From assembly GCA_030340625.1 (NCBI GenBank), contig JAOPHQ010005150.1, forward strand, positions 102,001 through 166,000: a DNA stretch of 64,000 nt, given 5' to 3'. The DNA comes from Merluccius polli. Its lineage: Eukaryota; Chordata; Actinopteri; Gadiformes; Merlucciidae. The notes under the pieces were generated by a model. It searched no databases. It saw only the letters and a list, made by a program, of their open reading frames with translations, and was not told the origin of the DNA. Below, piece by piece: positions 13,881 through 24,953 of this stretch (within the stretch, counting starts at the first letter, position 1; each line of letters begins with the position of its first letter). A program made the position numbers and the translations under genes.

Positions 13881-14526
13881 TCCCAACCGTCTCCCTGGAC
13901 ATTAGGTTATTGTTAACTCGGCTCAGATGCAAAAAACTGATATGTTTGGAGCCTATAAGCCTGGTAGACTACCAGAGATTGCAAAGAATGTGTGCTGAGG
14001 ACAGACAGTGTGACAAGATTGACTGATTTTTGTTAACATTTCCCCAAACAAGAGAACAGAGGATGCAAAGGCCTCGCTGAAAGTATACTGTAACTATGAA
14101 ATGGGCGAAATCATAGGTGTATCATATATATAGCCTATTATTTTATATCCACTTAAAACCTAAATTATGTTGTTCATCATAACTAACTAGTTTGAAACAA
14201 AAATTTTGATAAATGGAAATTATTATGGAATGAACCTTTTATTTTGAAGGTTATTTTTCCCTTTGTTGGCGCGCGCCTAAATCGCGCGAATCTCATTTGG
14301 AAGTTGACCATCAACTGAAGAGCTGCGAGAAGCAAGTGAGTATGATAAATATTTAATCATGTAGCAAGAAATATTTAATTTGAATCGTGCGTGATTGATT
14401 TAACGTGGAGGATACCATTCCTGCATACACCAGGCTCTGGTTGTAGGCTTTACAGTAGCCTATCAAGTTATCTCGCTCTGGCTCTCTGTAGCCTATATTA
14501 ATAATAATGTGTTATTGTTTTTAGAT
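13881..14526. other. 5' flank and probable non-coding exon of companion gene
   Basis: No coding sequence is seen. A likely 5' untranslated exon ends near 14333 at a GTGAGT donor, and the matching acceptor TTTTTAG lies at 14518-14524 just before the start codon. This reading is inferred from splice-site sequence alone. Confidence 0.4.
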
Positions 14527-15361
14527 ATGCCCGGAAGCGTCCTGAAAGAGTGCCCACACTGTGAAGCAAAAATTGGGGTGGCTTGCAAAAAGTGCCCCAA
14601 GTGCGCAAGTGTCCAACCTTATAAGCAACGACTAAACGACGCGCGGGAAAGGTTCCAGGCGGAGCAGGAGGCCTGGAAAGCAAAAAAGCAAAAATGGAAT
14701 AACGGCAGTAAACAGCACGACCAGGCCCACAAGATGGTAAGTAGAATGCATCAATGATAATAAGTTGTAATGATAGATTCTCTTTCGTAAATGTATAATG
14801 GGACTAGGGTCAGGGTAAATCCGTGTATCTTCCGTTCAATCCATATGTTTAGAAATCAAAACACGAAAAACAAAAAGTGACCTGATTTTTTTTTTTAATC
14901 ATCCTCTCATCTTCATTATATATTATACTAAAAACACACCTTTCTCTATTTTTAATCACAATCCATGACCAGGATATCAAATATGAGGATAATGGCCTAA
15001 ATGTTGATTTACGCGCGCACACACGTTGATGTTGCTTAGCAACCAAAGACGCTGCCCATGCAAGTGAACGGAGCGTTCCCTCTTCTTCATAACTATCAAA
15101 TCCAACATCCTTCACATTCACAGAGCGAAGATTATGAAAGTAAAATGCACATTTCTCGCTAAAAATGTTTACATAAACACTTTTAATGGCGTAACTATAC
15201 GGCAATTCACCATGACGTCACACTATGTGTTCTTCCGGGTGGCAAAAGCCGATGCGTTCGCCGTTGGCACCACTAGTAAACAAACCCTTCCACGATCGAA
15301 AAAACAGAGTAAATGGCTTGAATTAATGATTTTCTTCTTGCGGGGTGCTACGGGACGTCTC

Positions 15362-15404
<43 letters not shown>

Positions 15405-18400
15405 TATATTATATTAATATAGTTTTCGTCATCGTTTCAACTTCAGATCAACAACAATGTTTTGTTGACTGTGTGACATAGTCTTTATTGTTATTTATTT
15501 ATTTATTATTTATTATTATTATTTGTGTTTACAGCCGGCTGGATGGCTTCAGGTCAGTGGTAGCCGCTCGTTCTGCCACCCGGAAGTGTCGTTACGGCTA
15601 TTGTTTACTAACATTCTGAAATGCCGTATACTAAAATATCATATTTTCCACCCAAAATAAGATTAAGAGTAAGATGTCCGCCATGTGCTTCTGTGCGTCC
15701 TCCGTCTCTCTGCCAGTGACGTCGGGTCAAGCTCAACGCTTTTTGGCTATCGCGGCTAAGCGCGTTGGTGCGTTGGGCGCGTTTTAACGCGTGTAACGCA
15801 TCTACACGGCTAAACCAATGGTTATGGTTTAGCCGTGTGGCTATGCAATGGCTATGCAAAAATGCCGATTTTCGACGCCTCTAACGCGCGTAACGCGTTT
15901 GGTGTGGCCGTACCTTACGCTCCTACGCGTGACACTTAGCCGCGATAGCCAATCAGCGTTGAGCTTGACCCGACGTCACTGGCAGAGAGACGGAGGGAAA
16001 CTTAATTTTTATACTTTAAATTAAAATAAATATGAATGAAAAATCAGAGCTATATATATAAGCAGTTTAAATATAGATAGGGTAGGCTACTGTTATTTTA
16101 TATTGTTGGCTATATTATGCATTTTAATAAAAAAAAAGACGGCAGAATTAAACAGATCAACCAAATAACAAGAGGACACTTTTGTTTTTATTGATGCTGC
16201 TCACCTCTCTGCAAATATATTTGTAGAAGACTCTAAATGTAAAGTAGTTGGATTTTTCAATTTAAACTTGTGAATAGGTACAGAACAGCCGTGTCATTGC
16301 TATCGGCTCCCGCAATCTTAAATACTATAATAACAATATCCTACCCTATCTATATTTAAACTGTTTATATATATAGCTGTTTCTTTTTTTTTTCGATGTT
16401 GGTTTCAATGAAAAAACAAATTAACTGATAGTACCCTGACCGACTTGGCCTTCTGAAGTGAATATTAATAAAAAGAGTTCAGTATCTCTTGGCTATAAGG
16501 TATCATATATACTATCACAAATTGATTTTTATCGATGAAGAGGCTTTTAATGATAACTGCGTAACTGACCCCGGTAGGCTACAGTAGGGAAACCTATTAA
16601 CATAAAAGGTGACATTTCGGGAGCAATGTGTTCAATGTATTTGCTCACCAAAACTAATTTTTTAATTTTAATGAAGTTTTTATGTTCTTTTTTCAGTTGG
16701 ACCGTTTATCTGGCTTGGGATACCTCCCAATTTTAATCTTGGGGAAGGAGGTTGGGGTGACAGTGGTGGCTGATATTAAATACAGCCTAGATTTCCAGCT
16801 GCCACCCTCCCTTGAGAAAAGTCTCAAAGACGCAGTGGAGACAATATTAAGAAGTAAGTATTACTCTGCTACTATTCTTTTTATTTATTCATTACTGGTT
16901 TAAGTGCACAGCAAAGTTTTGCCCAAAACTATCCAATATATGAAGGGCTACTGTTTAATCATTTTATTACAGATGTATGAAATTTGTAATTCAGAATTTC
17001 GTTCAAGGAATATTTTTGATGTTTTGTGTTTTATTAGTAAATTCTTCTTATAAGGGCACACAATTGGGCACCCTTGTCTTTCGATGCAACATTTGAAGCA
17101 ATATTTTTGTTTCTAAACCAGACCACAAAGATACTTGTTTTAATATATTTTATAATTTTCTTTGTCCCAGTATATGCAAAAAAATTCAAAACACCACCCA
17201 GCACCTCCACCACACCACCCACCACACCACCCATCACACCACCCACCACACCACCCATCACACCAGCCACCACACCACCCACCACACCACCCACCACACC
17301 ACCCACCACACCACCCATCACACCAGCCACCACACCACCCAGGACCTCCACCACACCACCCATCACACCAGCCACCACACCACCCACCACACCACCCACC
17401 ACACCACCCACCACACCACCCATCACACCATCCACCACACCACCCACCACACCACCCAGCACCTCCACCACACCACCCACCACACCACCCAGCACCTCCA
17501 CCACACCACCCATCACACCACCCATCACACCACCCAGCGCCTCCACCACACCACCCACCACACCACCCATCACACCACCCATCACACCAGCCACCACACC
17601 ACCCATCACACCACCCAGCACCTCCACCACACCACCCACCACACCACCCATCACACCACCCAGCGCCTCCACCACACCACCCATCACACCACCCAGCGCC
17701 TCCACCACACCACCCATCACACCACCCATCACACCACCCAGCGCCTCCACCACACCACCCAGCGCCGGGGAGGAATGCACTGACTGCAGGCAGAGGGAAG
17801 AAGAGGGGCTATTCCTCTACAAAAAAATTATAAAAAAAACCCGAACTAAAGTAAGTATATGTATGCCCTGCATGAAATGTCTGTTTAATCATGATAGATT
17901 TAAGATTGACTTTATTGTCATTTCAGAGCCGTACTTTCATACAAAAATTTTACAAAACGCAGTTTCTCACCAGCGCATACATTGTTTAAAAAAGCAGTTT
18001 TCTGGCTGTCAGACTGTAACCATGTAAATAGCGGTGGTGGTGGGTGTGTGTGTGTGTGGGGGGAGGGTGCATAGTCCATTAAGGATCCTTACAGCCTGTG
18101 GAAGGAAGCTGTTCAGCATCCCGGCTAGATCTGCAGTGACTGCTCCATGATGGCAGGAGGGAGAACAGGCTGTGAGAGGGTGGTGAGGGTCTTTAATGAT
18201 GGCGGTAGCTCTGCGGGTGCAGCGTTGCTGGTAGGCCACCATCAGGATAGGAAGAAGGGCACCAGTAATCCTGCTGGTCATCTTCCCCCATCTCTTTGGT
18301 TATCTCCACGTTGAGTGCAAGGTTGTGGACCTGCAACATCTTGTGAGCTGCTCCACCTCCGTCCTGTATGCAGACTCGTCGTTGTCACTGACAAGACCCA

Positions 18401-20639
18401 CCACTATTGTGTTGTCTGCAAACTGGATGACATGGTTGGTGCTGAATCTGGCAGTGCAGTTGTGGGCGAGCAGGCTGAATAACAGGGGGCTTCAGACGTC
18501 AGCCTTGGGGTGAGCCTGTGCTTACTGCTATTGTTCGTGATGTTTGACTGCCCAAACATGGATGCTGAGCTGAAATCGATTAAGAGGATTCTGGCGTTGG
18601 TGTCTTTCCTTTCTAGGTGTGAAAACATGGCATTTAATTGTTGATAACTAATGAGCTAAACAATTTAGGATGTGTCTTTGGACCTGTTTGGATGAAAGAA
18701 TATTTAGGGGGGAGGAAAAGGGTAATGTCCAAGCCCTTTTATTATGCTTGGAATTGTCAAACTTCTGTGAGACATTTCACTAATGACCTTGCTGTGTAGT
18801 CTGACAGCAGTAAGAAAGGCTATTTGTAACTTGAGAGCTTGGGTTTCAATACACCTTTGATACACCAGGATGTAACTAAGTGGCTATGTTCCGGATGTAG
18901 CCATTCCAGTGTGAGTGGATTGATCAGAGCTGTAACTGGTTAAGTTTTAAGCACACGACAGAATGGCTGAACCTCTTTTACTCTGAAAACAAATTTAGTA
19001 ATTACCTTTTTCTTTCTTTTTAATTCCAGGTCCTTGTGGAGTGGCAACCATGTGGGACCTGGTAAGTTCTTTCCAATAGTTTCTTAATAGGAATGTCTTA
19101 GGATGTCAATTATTACAATTGGTGGTGGAATAATGTAGTTGGGGCTGAGAAGGTTCCTACTGTATTGTTTTATTGGTGCCTTCAAATAGAACTTGTCCAC
19201 TTGTAGGTTTGGAGAGCTCTGAACTTTAAAAAAGTATACCAGTCACAATAGATTGTTGTAAAAACATGATAACCAAGATCCCATTCTAAGGAAGCATTAT
19301 TCTTCACCACTTTCATAGCAATCTCTATTATTCCTTTACAAAATGGTTCTCTTACAGAATGCTAATAATTTAAGCTGCCTCAAGCAAGCCCATTTAAGGG
19401 TAAATAATATGACACATTTGGATCCCAAAATACATAAACAGGTTAACCAAGTGAATGGTCTCGTCTTTGTTGCCTCTAGTACACTATTTGCACTTTTCCA
19501 CCGCACATGTAGCTCTACATGTTGAGCTAAGTCGACTGAACTCGACTTAGCTCAACTTGGTTTTGGTAGCAGCACGGGTCGTTTTCCACTGCAAATAGTA
19601 CCTCCTGAGCGGGGTCGTCATACAAAGAGGCAGAAAGCCGACTCCGGAGCCAAGTAGCAAAGCAGAAATTACGAGCAGTTGTTGTACTATTAACTGAACC
19701 AAACGCCAAAAATACGGATGGAAAATGTTTAAGAAATACCCCCCTTGTATCTGTTTGCTAAAAGAAGTAAAAGAATATTGCGATGGACCATTAAAAGGGA
19801 GGATTGGTGTCCCGATGTATGACTCTGCCACTCAGTCAGCTGTAGGGATGCGTCACGTACATCCCTATGCACGTAAACACGGGCATCATAAAGTTGACTG
19901 TTATGTGCTTGTTTCAGGATACGCGTTTGCAAATGCAAGCCGTGTCTCAGCCTGAATATTTTATTGAGGTAATCAGTGCAGTTCGAGGCTTGTAATGTTA
20001 TCGCTCGCTATCATTTATGTCCCAGCTGGCTACATTAGGCTATATAGCTGCTAGCTGCCCTACATGTCTCCTCTCGTGTCGTGTACCGTATGTTTAAAGT
20101 AACATCCCCAACAACCAACACAACTGAAAGAGAGCCAGAGAAGGCTGCACGCGGCGAGACAAAATACACTTGAAAAGTCCTGGAGAGTTTGGGAGAATAT
20201 ACAACTGAATGAAACCGGTAGTCTCTGGCCAATCAGTGGCCAGCAGTCTGCCGACGTCACCTTTTAGCATCGGCTCAGCTCGCTTGGAACCTAGAGCAAG
20301 GCTATATCAAAACAGCAGCCGCTACCTTTGAGTGATAATCCAGCTGCTTAATGATGGCAGATGACAGTCTTATTTTAAACTAATAAGATGTTTTCATTTG
20401 AGTAGTTTTCCTCTTTACAAAACATACAGGCTATTGTTTTATACAGAGGAAAACATAAATTACAGGATAAGGAGAACAACTAAATGGCAAAAATCAAGAA
20501 TCTAATTGTATGGCAATTTCATGATGAATCCCACTTGTAAATACTGCTATACTATGATGAATTGTTTACTTAAAAATATATATAATTTCTCTCCTCTGTT
20601 CAACAGCAAGAAAACATGGAGTCCCACCTGGGAGCCACG
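14527..20639 (+). CDS. KDZ-element companion: zinc ribbon, PT-rich, chromo-like
   Basis: I do not recognise a named gene. Read exons are 14527-14736, 16697-16853, 17171-17850, 19030-19061 and 20607-20639, whose phases fit one another. Residues 9-26 form a four-Cys zinc ribbon (CPHC...CKKCPKC), followed by a Lys/Glu/Gln-rich helix. Exon 2 encodes a compact globular stretch (GLGYLPILILGKEVGV...). Exon 3 encodes about 190 residues of TPP/PST repeats and then ECTDCRQREEE. The spliced C-terminus reads like a chromodomain (LFLYKK...KVLVEWQPC...TWSPTWEPR), a fold used to bind histone tails. No later exon or stop was located, so the end is open. It is transcribed divergently from the KDZ gene inside the same inverted arms. 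It may target or regulate transposition, but that role is inference. Confidence 0.6.
15229..15372. repeat. Dispersed repeat, inverted copy at 61.7 kb
   Basis: This segment (landmarks TTCTTCCGGGTGGCAAAAG and TTTTCTTCTTGCGGGG) is a diverged reverse complement of about 61695-61888. It lies in intron 1 of the companion gene. Confidence 0.8.
15366..15420. repeat. (TA)n microsatellite
   Basis: A TA dinucleotide array flanked by ATTAAT on the left and TATTAT/TATTAAT on the right, giving a self-complementary tract. Confidence 0.9.
15699..15996. mobile_element. Palindromic MITE, ~300 bp
   Basis: Terminal inverted repeats of about 60 bp start with CCTCCGTCTCTCTGCCAGTG and run through GGCTATCGCGGCTAAG. 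The centre holds a further palindrome (ACACGGCTAAACCA / TGGTTTAGCCGTGT, about 15812-15842). There is no coding capacity. I cannot see a clear target duplication, so the superfamily is unassigned. Confidence 0.8.
16048..16378. mobile_element. MITE with AT-rich ~50 bp TIRs
   Basis: The terminal inverted repeats (AGCTATATATATAAGCAG... and its complement, about 16048-16097 and 16329-16378) contain a shared TTTAAATATAGATAGGGTAG block. The interior is non-coding. It sits in intron 1 of the companion gene. Confidence 0.8.
17195..17766. repeat. CCACACCACCC coding minisatellite
   Basis: Tandem variants of an ACCACACCACCC/ATCACACCACCC unit, with interspersed AGCACCTCC or AGCGCCTCC, fill exon 3 of the companion gene. 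The read frame gives Thr-Pro-Pro repeats. Because units are multiples of three, length change would not disturb the frame. His-Pro and Gly-Val frames in the other registers are shadows. Confidence 0.95.
17890..18630 (-). pseudogene. LINE reverse-transcriptase remnant (CR1/L2 type)
   Basis: Read on the minus strand, pieces of a non-LTR retrotransposon reverse transcriptase appear in order with frame breaks: HLERKDTNARILLIDFSSAS (motif A), then a GCVLSPLLF-like piece with FADNTIVVG (altered FADD catalytic motif), then NSFLPQAVRILN near the C-terminus. An AATGACAATAAAGTCAAT-type 3' tail follows near 17895-17920. The catalytic Asp pair is damaged (FADN) and the 5' part is missing, so this is a dead 5'-truncated copy inserted antisense in the companion gene's intron 3. 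Confidence 0.75.
18640..20606. other. Intronic DNA with a possible unclassified element
   Basis: Apart from the small exon at 19030-19061, I see no gene. The block from about 19490 (GCACTTTTCCACCGCACATG) to 20300 (CTCAGCTCGCTTGGAACCTA) resembles the body of a common fish non-autonomous DNA element. I could not identify matching termini. Confidence 0.35.
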
Positions 20640-21008
20640 GTCAGTCCTGGGACTGCTGTAGCTGTTTATGCCAGTAGCTGTCATTGCCAGATTTCATTTA
20701 AATAAATCATTGTTCAAATAATGAATTGAATCTTTTTTCATCCTAGCATTCCAGATATCTTTACTCATAAACCCAAAAGTATTGCTGAAGATTGATTGTA
20801 TTCCACCTCAACCTTATTTTCCCAAAAGGTTTGCAAGTGTAGGCCTATAACCTTTAGCGTCTGTCAATATCATAACATACAGTTGATATACCAATATGTT
20901 AAGAAATACAGTGTAATAGAAAGCATAAACGTGATCCATTTGAAGGTTCCTTCACCCCGATCTATCTGATCCCCATGGATCTTTCCTTAAATCCACTGTA
21001 CATGAAGG
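20640..21008. other. Interior end beside the right arm
   Basis: AT-rich sequence between the last exon I can read of the companion gene and the right arm. No further exon is evident to me. A last exon and polyadenylation signal should lie here or in the arm. Confidence 0.35.
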
Positions 21009-22999
21009 ATGTTATCACATTGCATCTTAATAAATGAACGACCCATCTGGGTCTTTATTCCTTGGTCACTGAAGTCAGCAGACATTTTATTGTCAAAACA
21101 AAGTTCATTGATGTCCTCACAACTGGGGTGCCATTACCTCGGCGGCACTCGTGGAGGCGCTGTTTAGTCTGGCGCCAGGCTATGACCATAACGATGAGTA
21201 AGTTTAATAGTGGCGAAGTCACGCCCCTTCCGAAAAATATGAATGGGGTTCAATGGAGAGAAAGTAATTATTTTCTTTATATGCCTTGGATTACACATAT
21301 GTTGTTTGTGGATTTAAATTATGATTTGTCATGTCTCATGGTGACGTGACTACCACCAGACAGGGATTAAAAAAAAAGAGGTCAGAAAGTCAAGTTCAAT
21401 ACAAAAGTAATTTATTAATTATAAGTCTAAACTGCGGAAAATAGAAAGATATTCCAACGTGACTTTTCTAGCCAGCCGACCCACAAAAACAACACAATTG
21501 ACGGCAGCTCAGTTGCCCCGCTTAACGTCGTTAACGTGGTTTGGAGCAGATCCATGAATGAATGGTATGTTACAATGAATGTTTATGTTTGAACTCATGA
21601 AGTCGTTTGCAACGTGGAACGTAGAATCAATATTTTCGGGATAATATATAATATAATATATAAAACAGAAAACGGACAGGGGTGGACGGACGCGTGTTTT
21701 TTTTTTATTTTTTTTGCCATGAGAAATTGGATGTGTGGCGTGTGTGCGTGTGTGTAGTAGGCAAAAGCGCGTGTCACACGGTCACTGTTGACGGGGGAGG
21801 TGGGGGGGCGATCGGGATTGTTGACCGGGGGGGGGGGGGGGGGGGGGGGTCGGGGGGCGATCGGGATTGTTGAGGGGGGGGGGGGGGGGGCGGGATTGTT
21901 GACGGGGGAGGTGGGGGGGGCGATCGGGATTGTTGACCGGGGGGGGGGGGGCGATCGGGATTGTTGAGGGGGGGGGGGGGGCGATCGGGATTGTTGACGG
22001 GGGAGGTGGGGGGGCGATCGGGATTGTTGACGGGGGGGGGGGGGGCGATCGGGATTGTTGACGGGGGGGGGGGGGCGATCGGGATTGTTGACGGGGGGGG
22101 TCGGGGGCAATCGGGATTGTTGGGGGGGGGGGGGGTCGGGGGCGATCGGGATTGTTGGGGGGGGAGGTGGGGGGGCGATCGGGATTGTTGACCGGGGGGG
22201 GGGGTCGGGGGCGATCGGGATTGTTGGGGGGGGGGGGGGGGGGCGATCGGGATTGTTGAGGGGGGAGGGGGGGGGCGATCGGGATTGTTGACGGGGGAGG
22301 TGGGGGGGGCGATCGGGATTGTTGACGGGGGGGGGGGGGGCGATCGGGATAGTTGACCGGGGGGGGGGGGGGACGCGTGGGACCCGTGACCCGCGTCTTT
22401 GAGGTTTACACCCGCGACTCTGTTTTTAAAACAGCCCAATTTGGCGTGAAGCTTGCAACCCTGCATCACCGTCACCTTCGCCGTACTGGCAGCGGTGTGG
22501 AAGTCTCCAAATAATTCCAATTTATGTATTTTTTATAACCAGGAAATGTCCTTGTTACAACTCGCTATTTTACGTTGAACTGCAACGTAATCCAGTGTTC
22601 ATGAAAACGTATACTGTCAACGTATCCTTGGGCATTACGTCAGTTCACAACGTTTTGCTGGCAGGAACGATCATCCGCGTAACATCTAAACTAAAGCTCA
22701 TATGCATTATCTGAATCAAGATTGTGAACATAAAGTACACATTTCTCGCTAAAAATGTTATCAAAAAACCTGAAGATACAGAAACGGCCCTAAAATGTAG
22801 CATTTTACACGGCTGGCCGCCATCTTTCTTCTGTGCTGAAATAAGAAACTTGAAAGTCACGTGGTGCGGGCGCAGTCTCCACTCTTTACAATGGAATGTT
22901 GACATGTAACGTATTTTGGCCTTGAAACGTTGACTGAGCTACGTATCCAACGTTCGTAGAAGAGTACTCTGGGAACGTTTTTCTCTGGCGACTGGGTTG
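21009..22999. repeat. Right ~2 kb inverted arm
   Basis: This is the reverse complement of 3443-5433 and has the same total length of 1991 bp by my boundaries. At the inner end similarity fades across about 10 bp. At the outer end it stops abruptly after ACTGGGTTG. The same apparent 95-codon frame occurs in both arms and shows no domain, so I do not call it a gene. Confidence 0.9.
21787..22375. repeat. Poly-G minisatellite (mirror of left arm)
   Basis: A tandem array of GCGATCGGGATTGTTGA plus a G-run, the complement of the array at 4068-4660. Individual G-run lengths and some unit types differ between arms while total length is nearly the same. Confidence 0.95.
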
Positions 23000-23139
23000 A
23001 ATATTCAGTCCAAACAAGCTGAACAAATAATCCACACCGTGGATACACACATCAAGCAGAAGAATATGTAAGAATATCGGCCGCCAGGCGATTCGCGTAT
23101 AGTGGGGCTTGACGGTGATTCATCACCACAATGCGGGCG

Positions 23140-23322
23140 GGAGCTAGAAGATCCACTAGTCAACACGCGGGAGCTAGTTGATCCACTAGTCAACACGCGG
23201 GAGCTAGTTGATCCACTAGTCAACACACGGGAGCTAGTTGATCCACTAGTCAAGACGCGGGAGTTAGTTGATCCACTACTAGTCAACACGCGGGAGCTAG
23301 TTGATCCGCTAGTCAACACGCC
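23140..23322. repeat. ~30 bp minisatellite
   Basis: About six tandem units of GGGAGCTAGTTGATCCACTAG followed by TCAACACGC lie just outside the right arm. One unit carries an ACT insertion. The spacing has no unique spacers, so this is not a CRISPR array. Confidence 0.95.
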
Positions 23323-24278
23323 GCCAAGCGAACGAGTTTTCAAGGCGGCGCGGTGACGCGGATAACTGGCGTGACGTGGGGCTTCTAGTCACACCTTCCT
23401 CCTGGTCCGCATGGACTTGAAGCGCGTCCCGCTTGCGCGTAATCAAATGTTTCAAGTGGGTTTGTTGTTTCAAATGTTTCCACACTCAACTGCCGTGACA
23501 TTTTTCTTCTCTTCTACTTTTCTTCTTCTACAAGAGCCAATTAATATGCTCGTCGCCACCAAGTGGTCAGAGGTGTGAATTGCAATCTGTCAAAATGACG
23601 GACGGCCCTCCGATTTTTCCGTCACCGTTTAAAAAAAACGGTCAATGACGGAAAATATTCGGTTAACGCGACCCCTGGGCCTAAGGCACATGTGGTTGCT
23701 CGGCTTTTTTGGACAACTTTGAAAATGTCATCCTCGTTTAGAGGTGAGAAAGACTCTAGTACCACGTCCATGTTGGACCGAGGTAGATTGTCTTCTGTTG
23801 GCTTACAGAAATGAGTGCTAATGTTGCTAATGTTCTCAACAGAGAAGGTAGCGAAGTCGCCATCGCCCAATGCTGCAGTAGGGGGTCGAGGTGGCAGCGG
23901 GTGAAGGAGAGCTGAAGGTAGAAAACAACTGACGACTGTTTGTAGCACTGTCAAGTTTCATCTGATAAAAATCTTTTTTGGCCGATGTGACCTTTGATGA
24001 AAAGGAAGCCAGCAAGTCATGATACTTTTTGAGAATGTGTACTCGTCTGTCACTTTACGCCATCTCCTTTCTGCAGCCCTGAGTGCCTTTCGTTCTTCAC
24101 GGATGATGTTCTAATCCAGGGGTGTCAGGTTTTTGATTTTGTTGGTCTACTGGATAATGGGCACATGTACAAACATGTACAAACACCATGACCATCAGTG
24201 GCGGTACACAGTAATAAGTAACAGTATGCGGGTGGACACAGATCAGAAGTGCTGGCCCATTCAAATGATTAAAACCTC
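23323..24278. other. No gene seen
   Basis: No supportable gene. A minus-strand open frame at 23622-23954 (Ser/Pro-rich, no domain) may be decayed coding DNA, but I cannot support it. Confidence 0.45.
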
Positions 24279-24645
24279 AATACCACATGTTGGATAGATA
24301 CCAAGGGCACCAGATAAATACTACATGGACAGATACCAAGGACACCAGATAAATACCACATGTTGGATAGATACCAAGGGCACCAGATAAATACCACATG
24401 TTGGATAGATACCAAGGACACCAGATAAATACTACATGTTGGATAGATACCAAGGACACCAGATAAATACTACATGTTGGATAGATACCAAGGACACCAG
24501 ATAAATACCACATGTTGGATAGATACCAAGGGCACCAGATAAATACTACATGTTGGATAGATACCAAGGACACCAGATAAATACTACATGTTGGATAGAT
24601 ACCAAGGACACCAGATAAATACTACATGTTGGATAGATACCACAC
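24279..24645. repeat. 38 bp minisatellite
   Basis: About ten tandem 38 bp units (TGTTGGATAGATACCAAGG, then RCACCAGATAAATACYACA), with one shortened unit near 24320. Aromatic-rich reading frames on the minus strand are repeat artefacts. Confidence 0.97.
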
Positions 24646-24949
24646 TGAAAAAAATGAAACATTGGATGAATTTAAAAAAATTGAAGTAATCTGTCACACT
24701 TAATATTTTAGCTTTGAATCAATGTAAATAATTGTTTTAGTTGAACCTGAAATTTCAATTTCATGTAAACTAATTTCTTAAGGTGAAGCAAACTAATTAT
24801 TTCAAGTGGTCCAAATTTAAAAAAAGTAAGTTGGCTTTATTATTTAATGTAAATAGTCATTTCAGTTTAACCTGAACATTTTTACTTCATCTAAACCATT
24901 TCTGAATGTTGGAACAAACTACCTTTTTTAAGTTGTCTTAAATGAAGAT
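24646..24949. other. AT-rich, possible decayed MITE
   Basis: AT-rich DNA beginning CACTGAAAAAAATGAAAC, which resembles non-autonomous element termini in fish. No matching opposite terminus was found. Confidence 0.3.
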
Positions 24950-24953
24950 TTAA

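Larger units (their letters stand above)
3443..22999. mobile_element. Candidate giant KDZ-type DNA transposon, 19.6 kb
   Basis: The outer 1991 bp at each end are near-identical inverted copies (3443-5433 and 21009-22999) around a 15.6 kb interior. The interior carries a KDZ-superfamily transposase gene on the minus strand and a divergent second gene on the plus strand, plus small nested MITEs and a LINE fragment. Fragments of arm-like sequence recur inside (12088-12255, 15131-15180). KDZ (Kyakuja-Dileera-Zisupton) transposases are known from fungi, algae and fish. Calling the arms terminal inverted repeats of one element is my inference. I see no clear target-site duplication at 3442/23000, so two independent insertions of a 2 kb repeat cannot be excluded. 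Confidence 0.6.

Noticed and set aside
17034..17780. Gly/Val-rich and His/Pro-rich frames
   Set aside because: These are other registers of the companion gene's coding minisatellite.
23140..23322. Regularly spaced repeats resembling a CRISPR array
   Set aside because: There are no unique spacers; units are contiguous, and the context is a vertebrate genome.
24277..24573. 98-codon aromatic-rich frame
   Set aside because: It is a translation of the 38 bp minisatellite.
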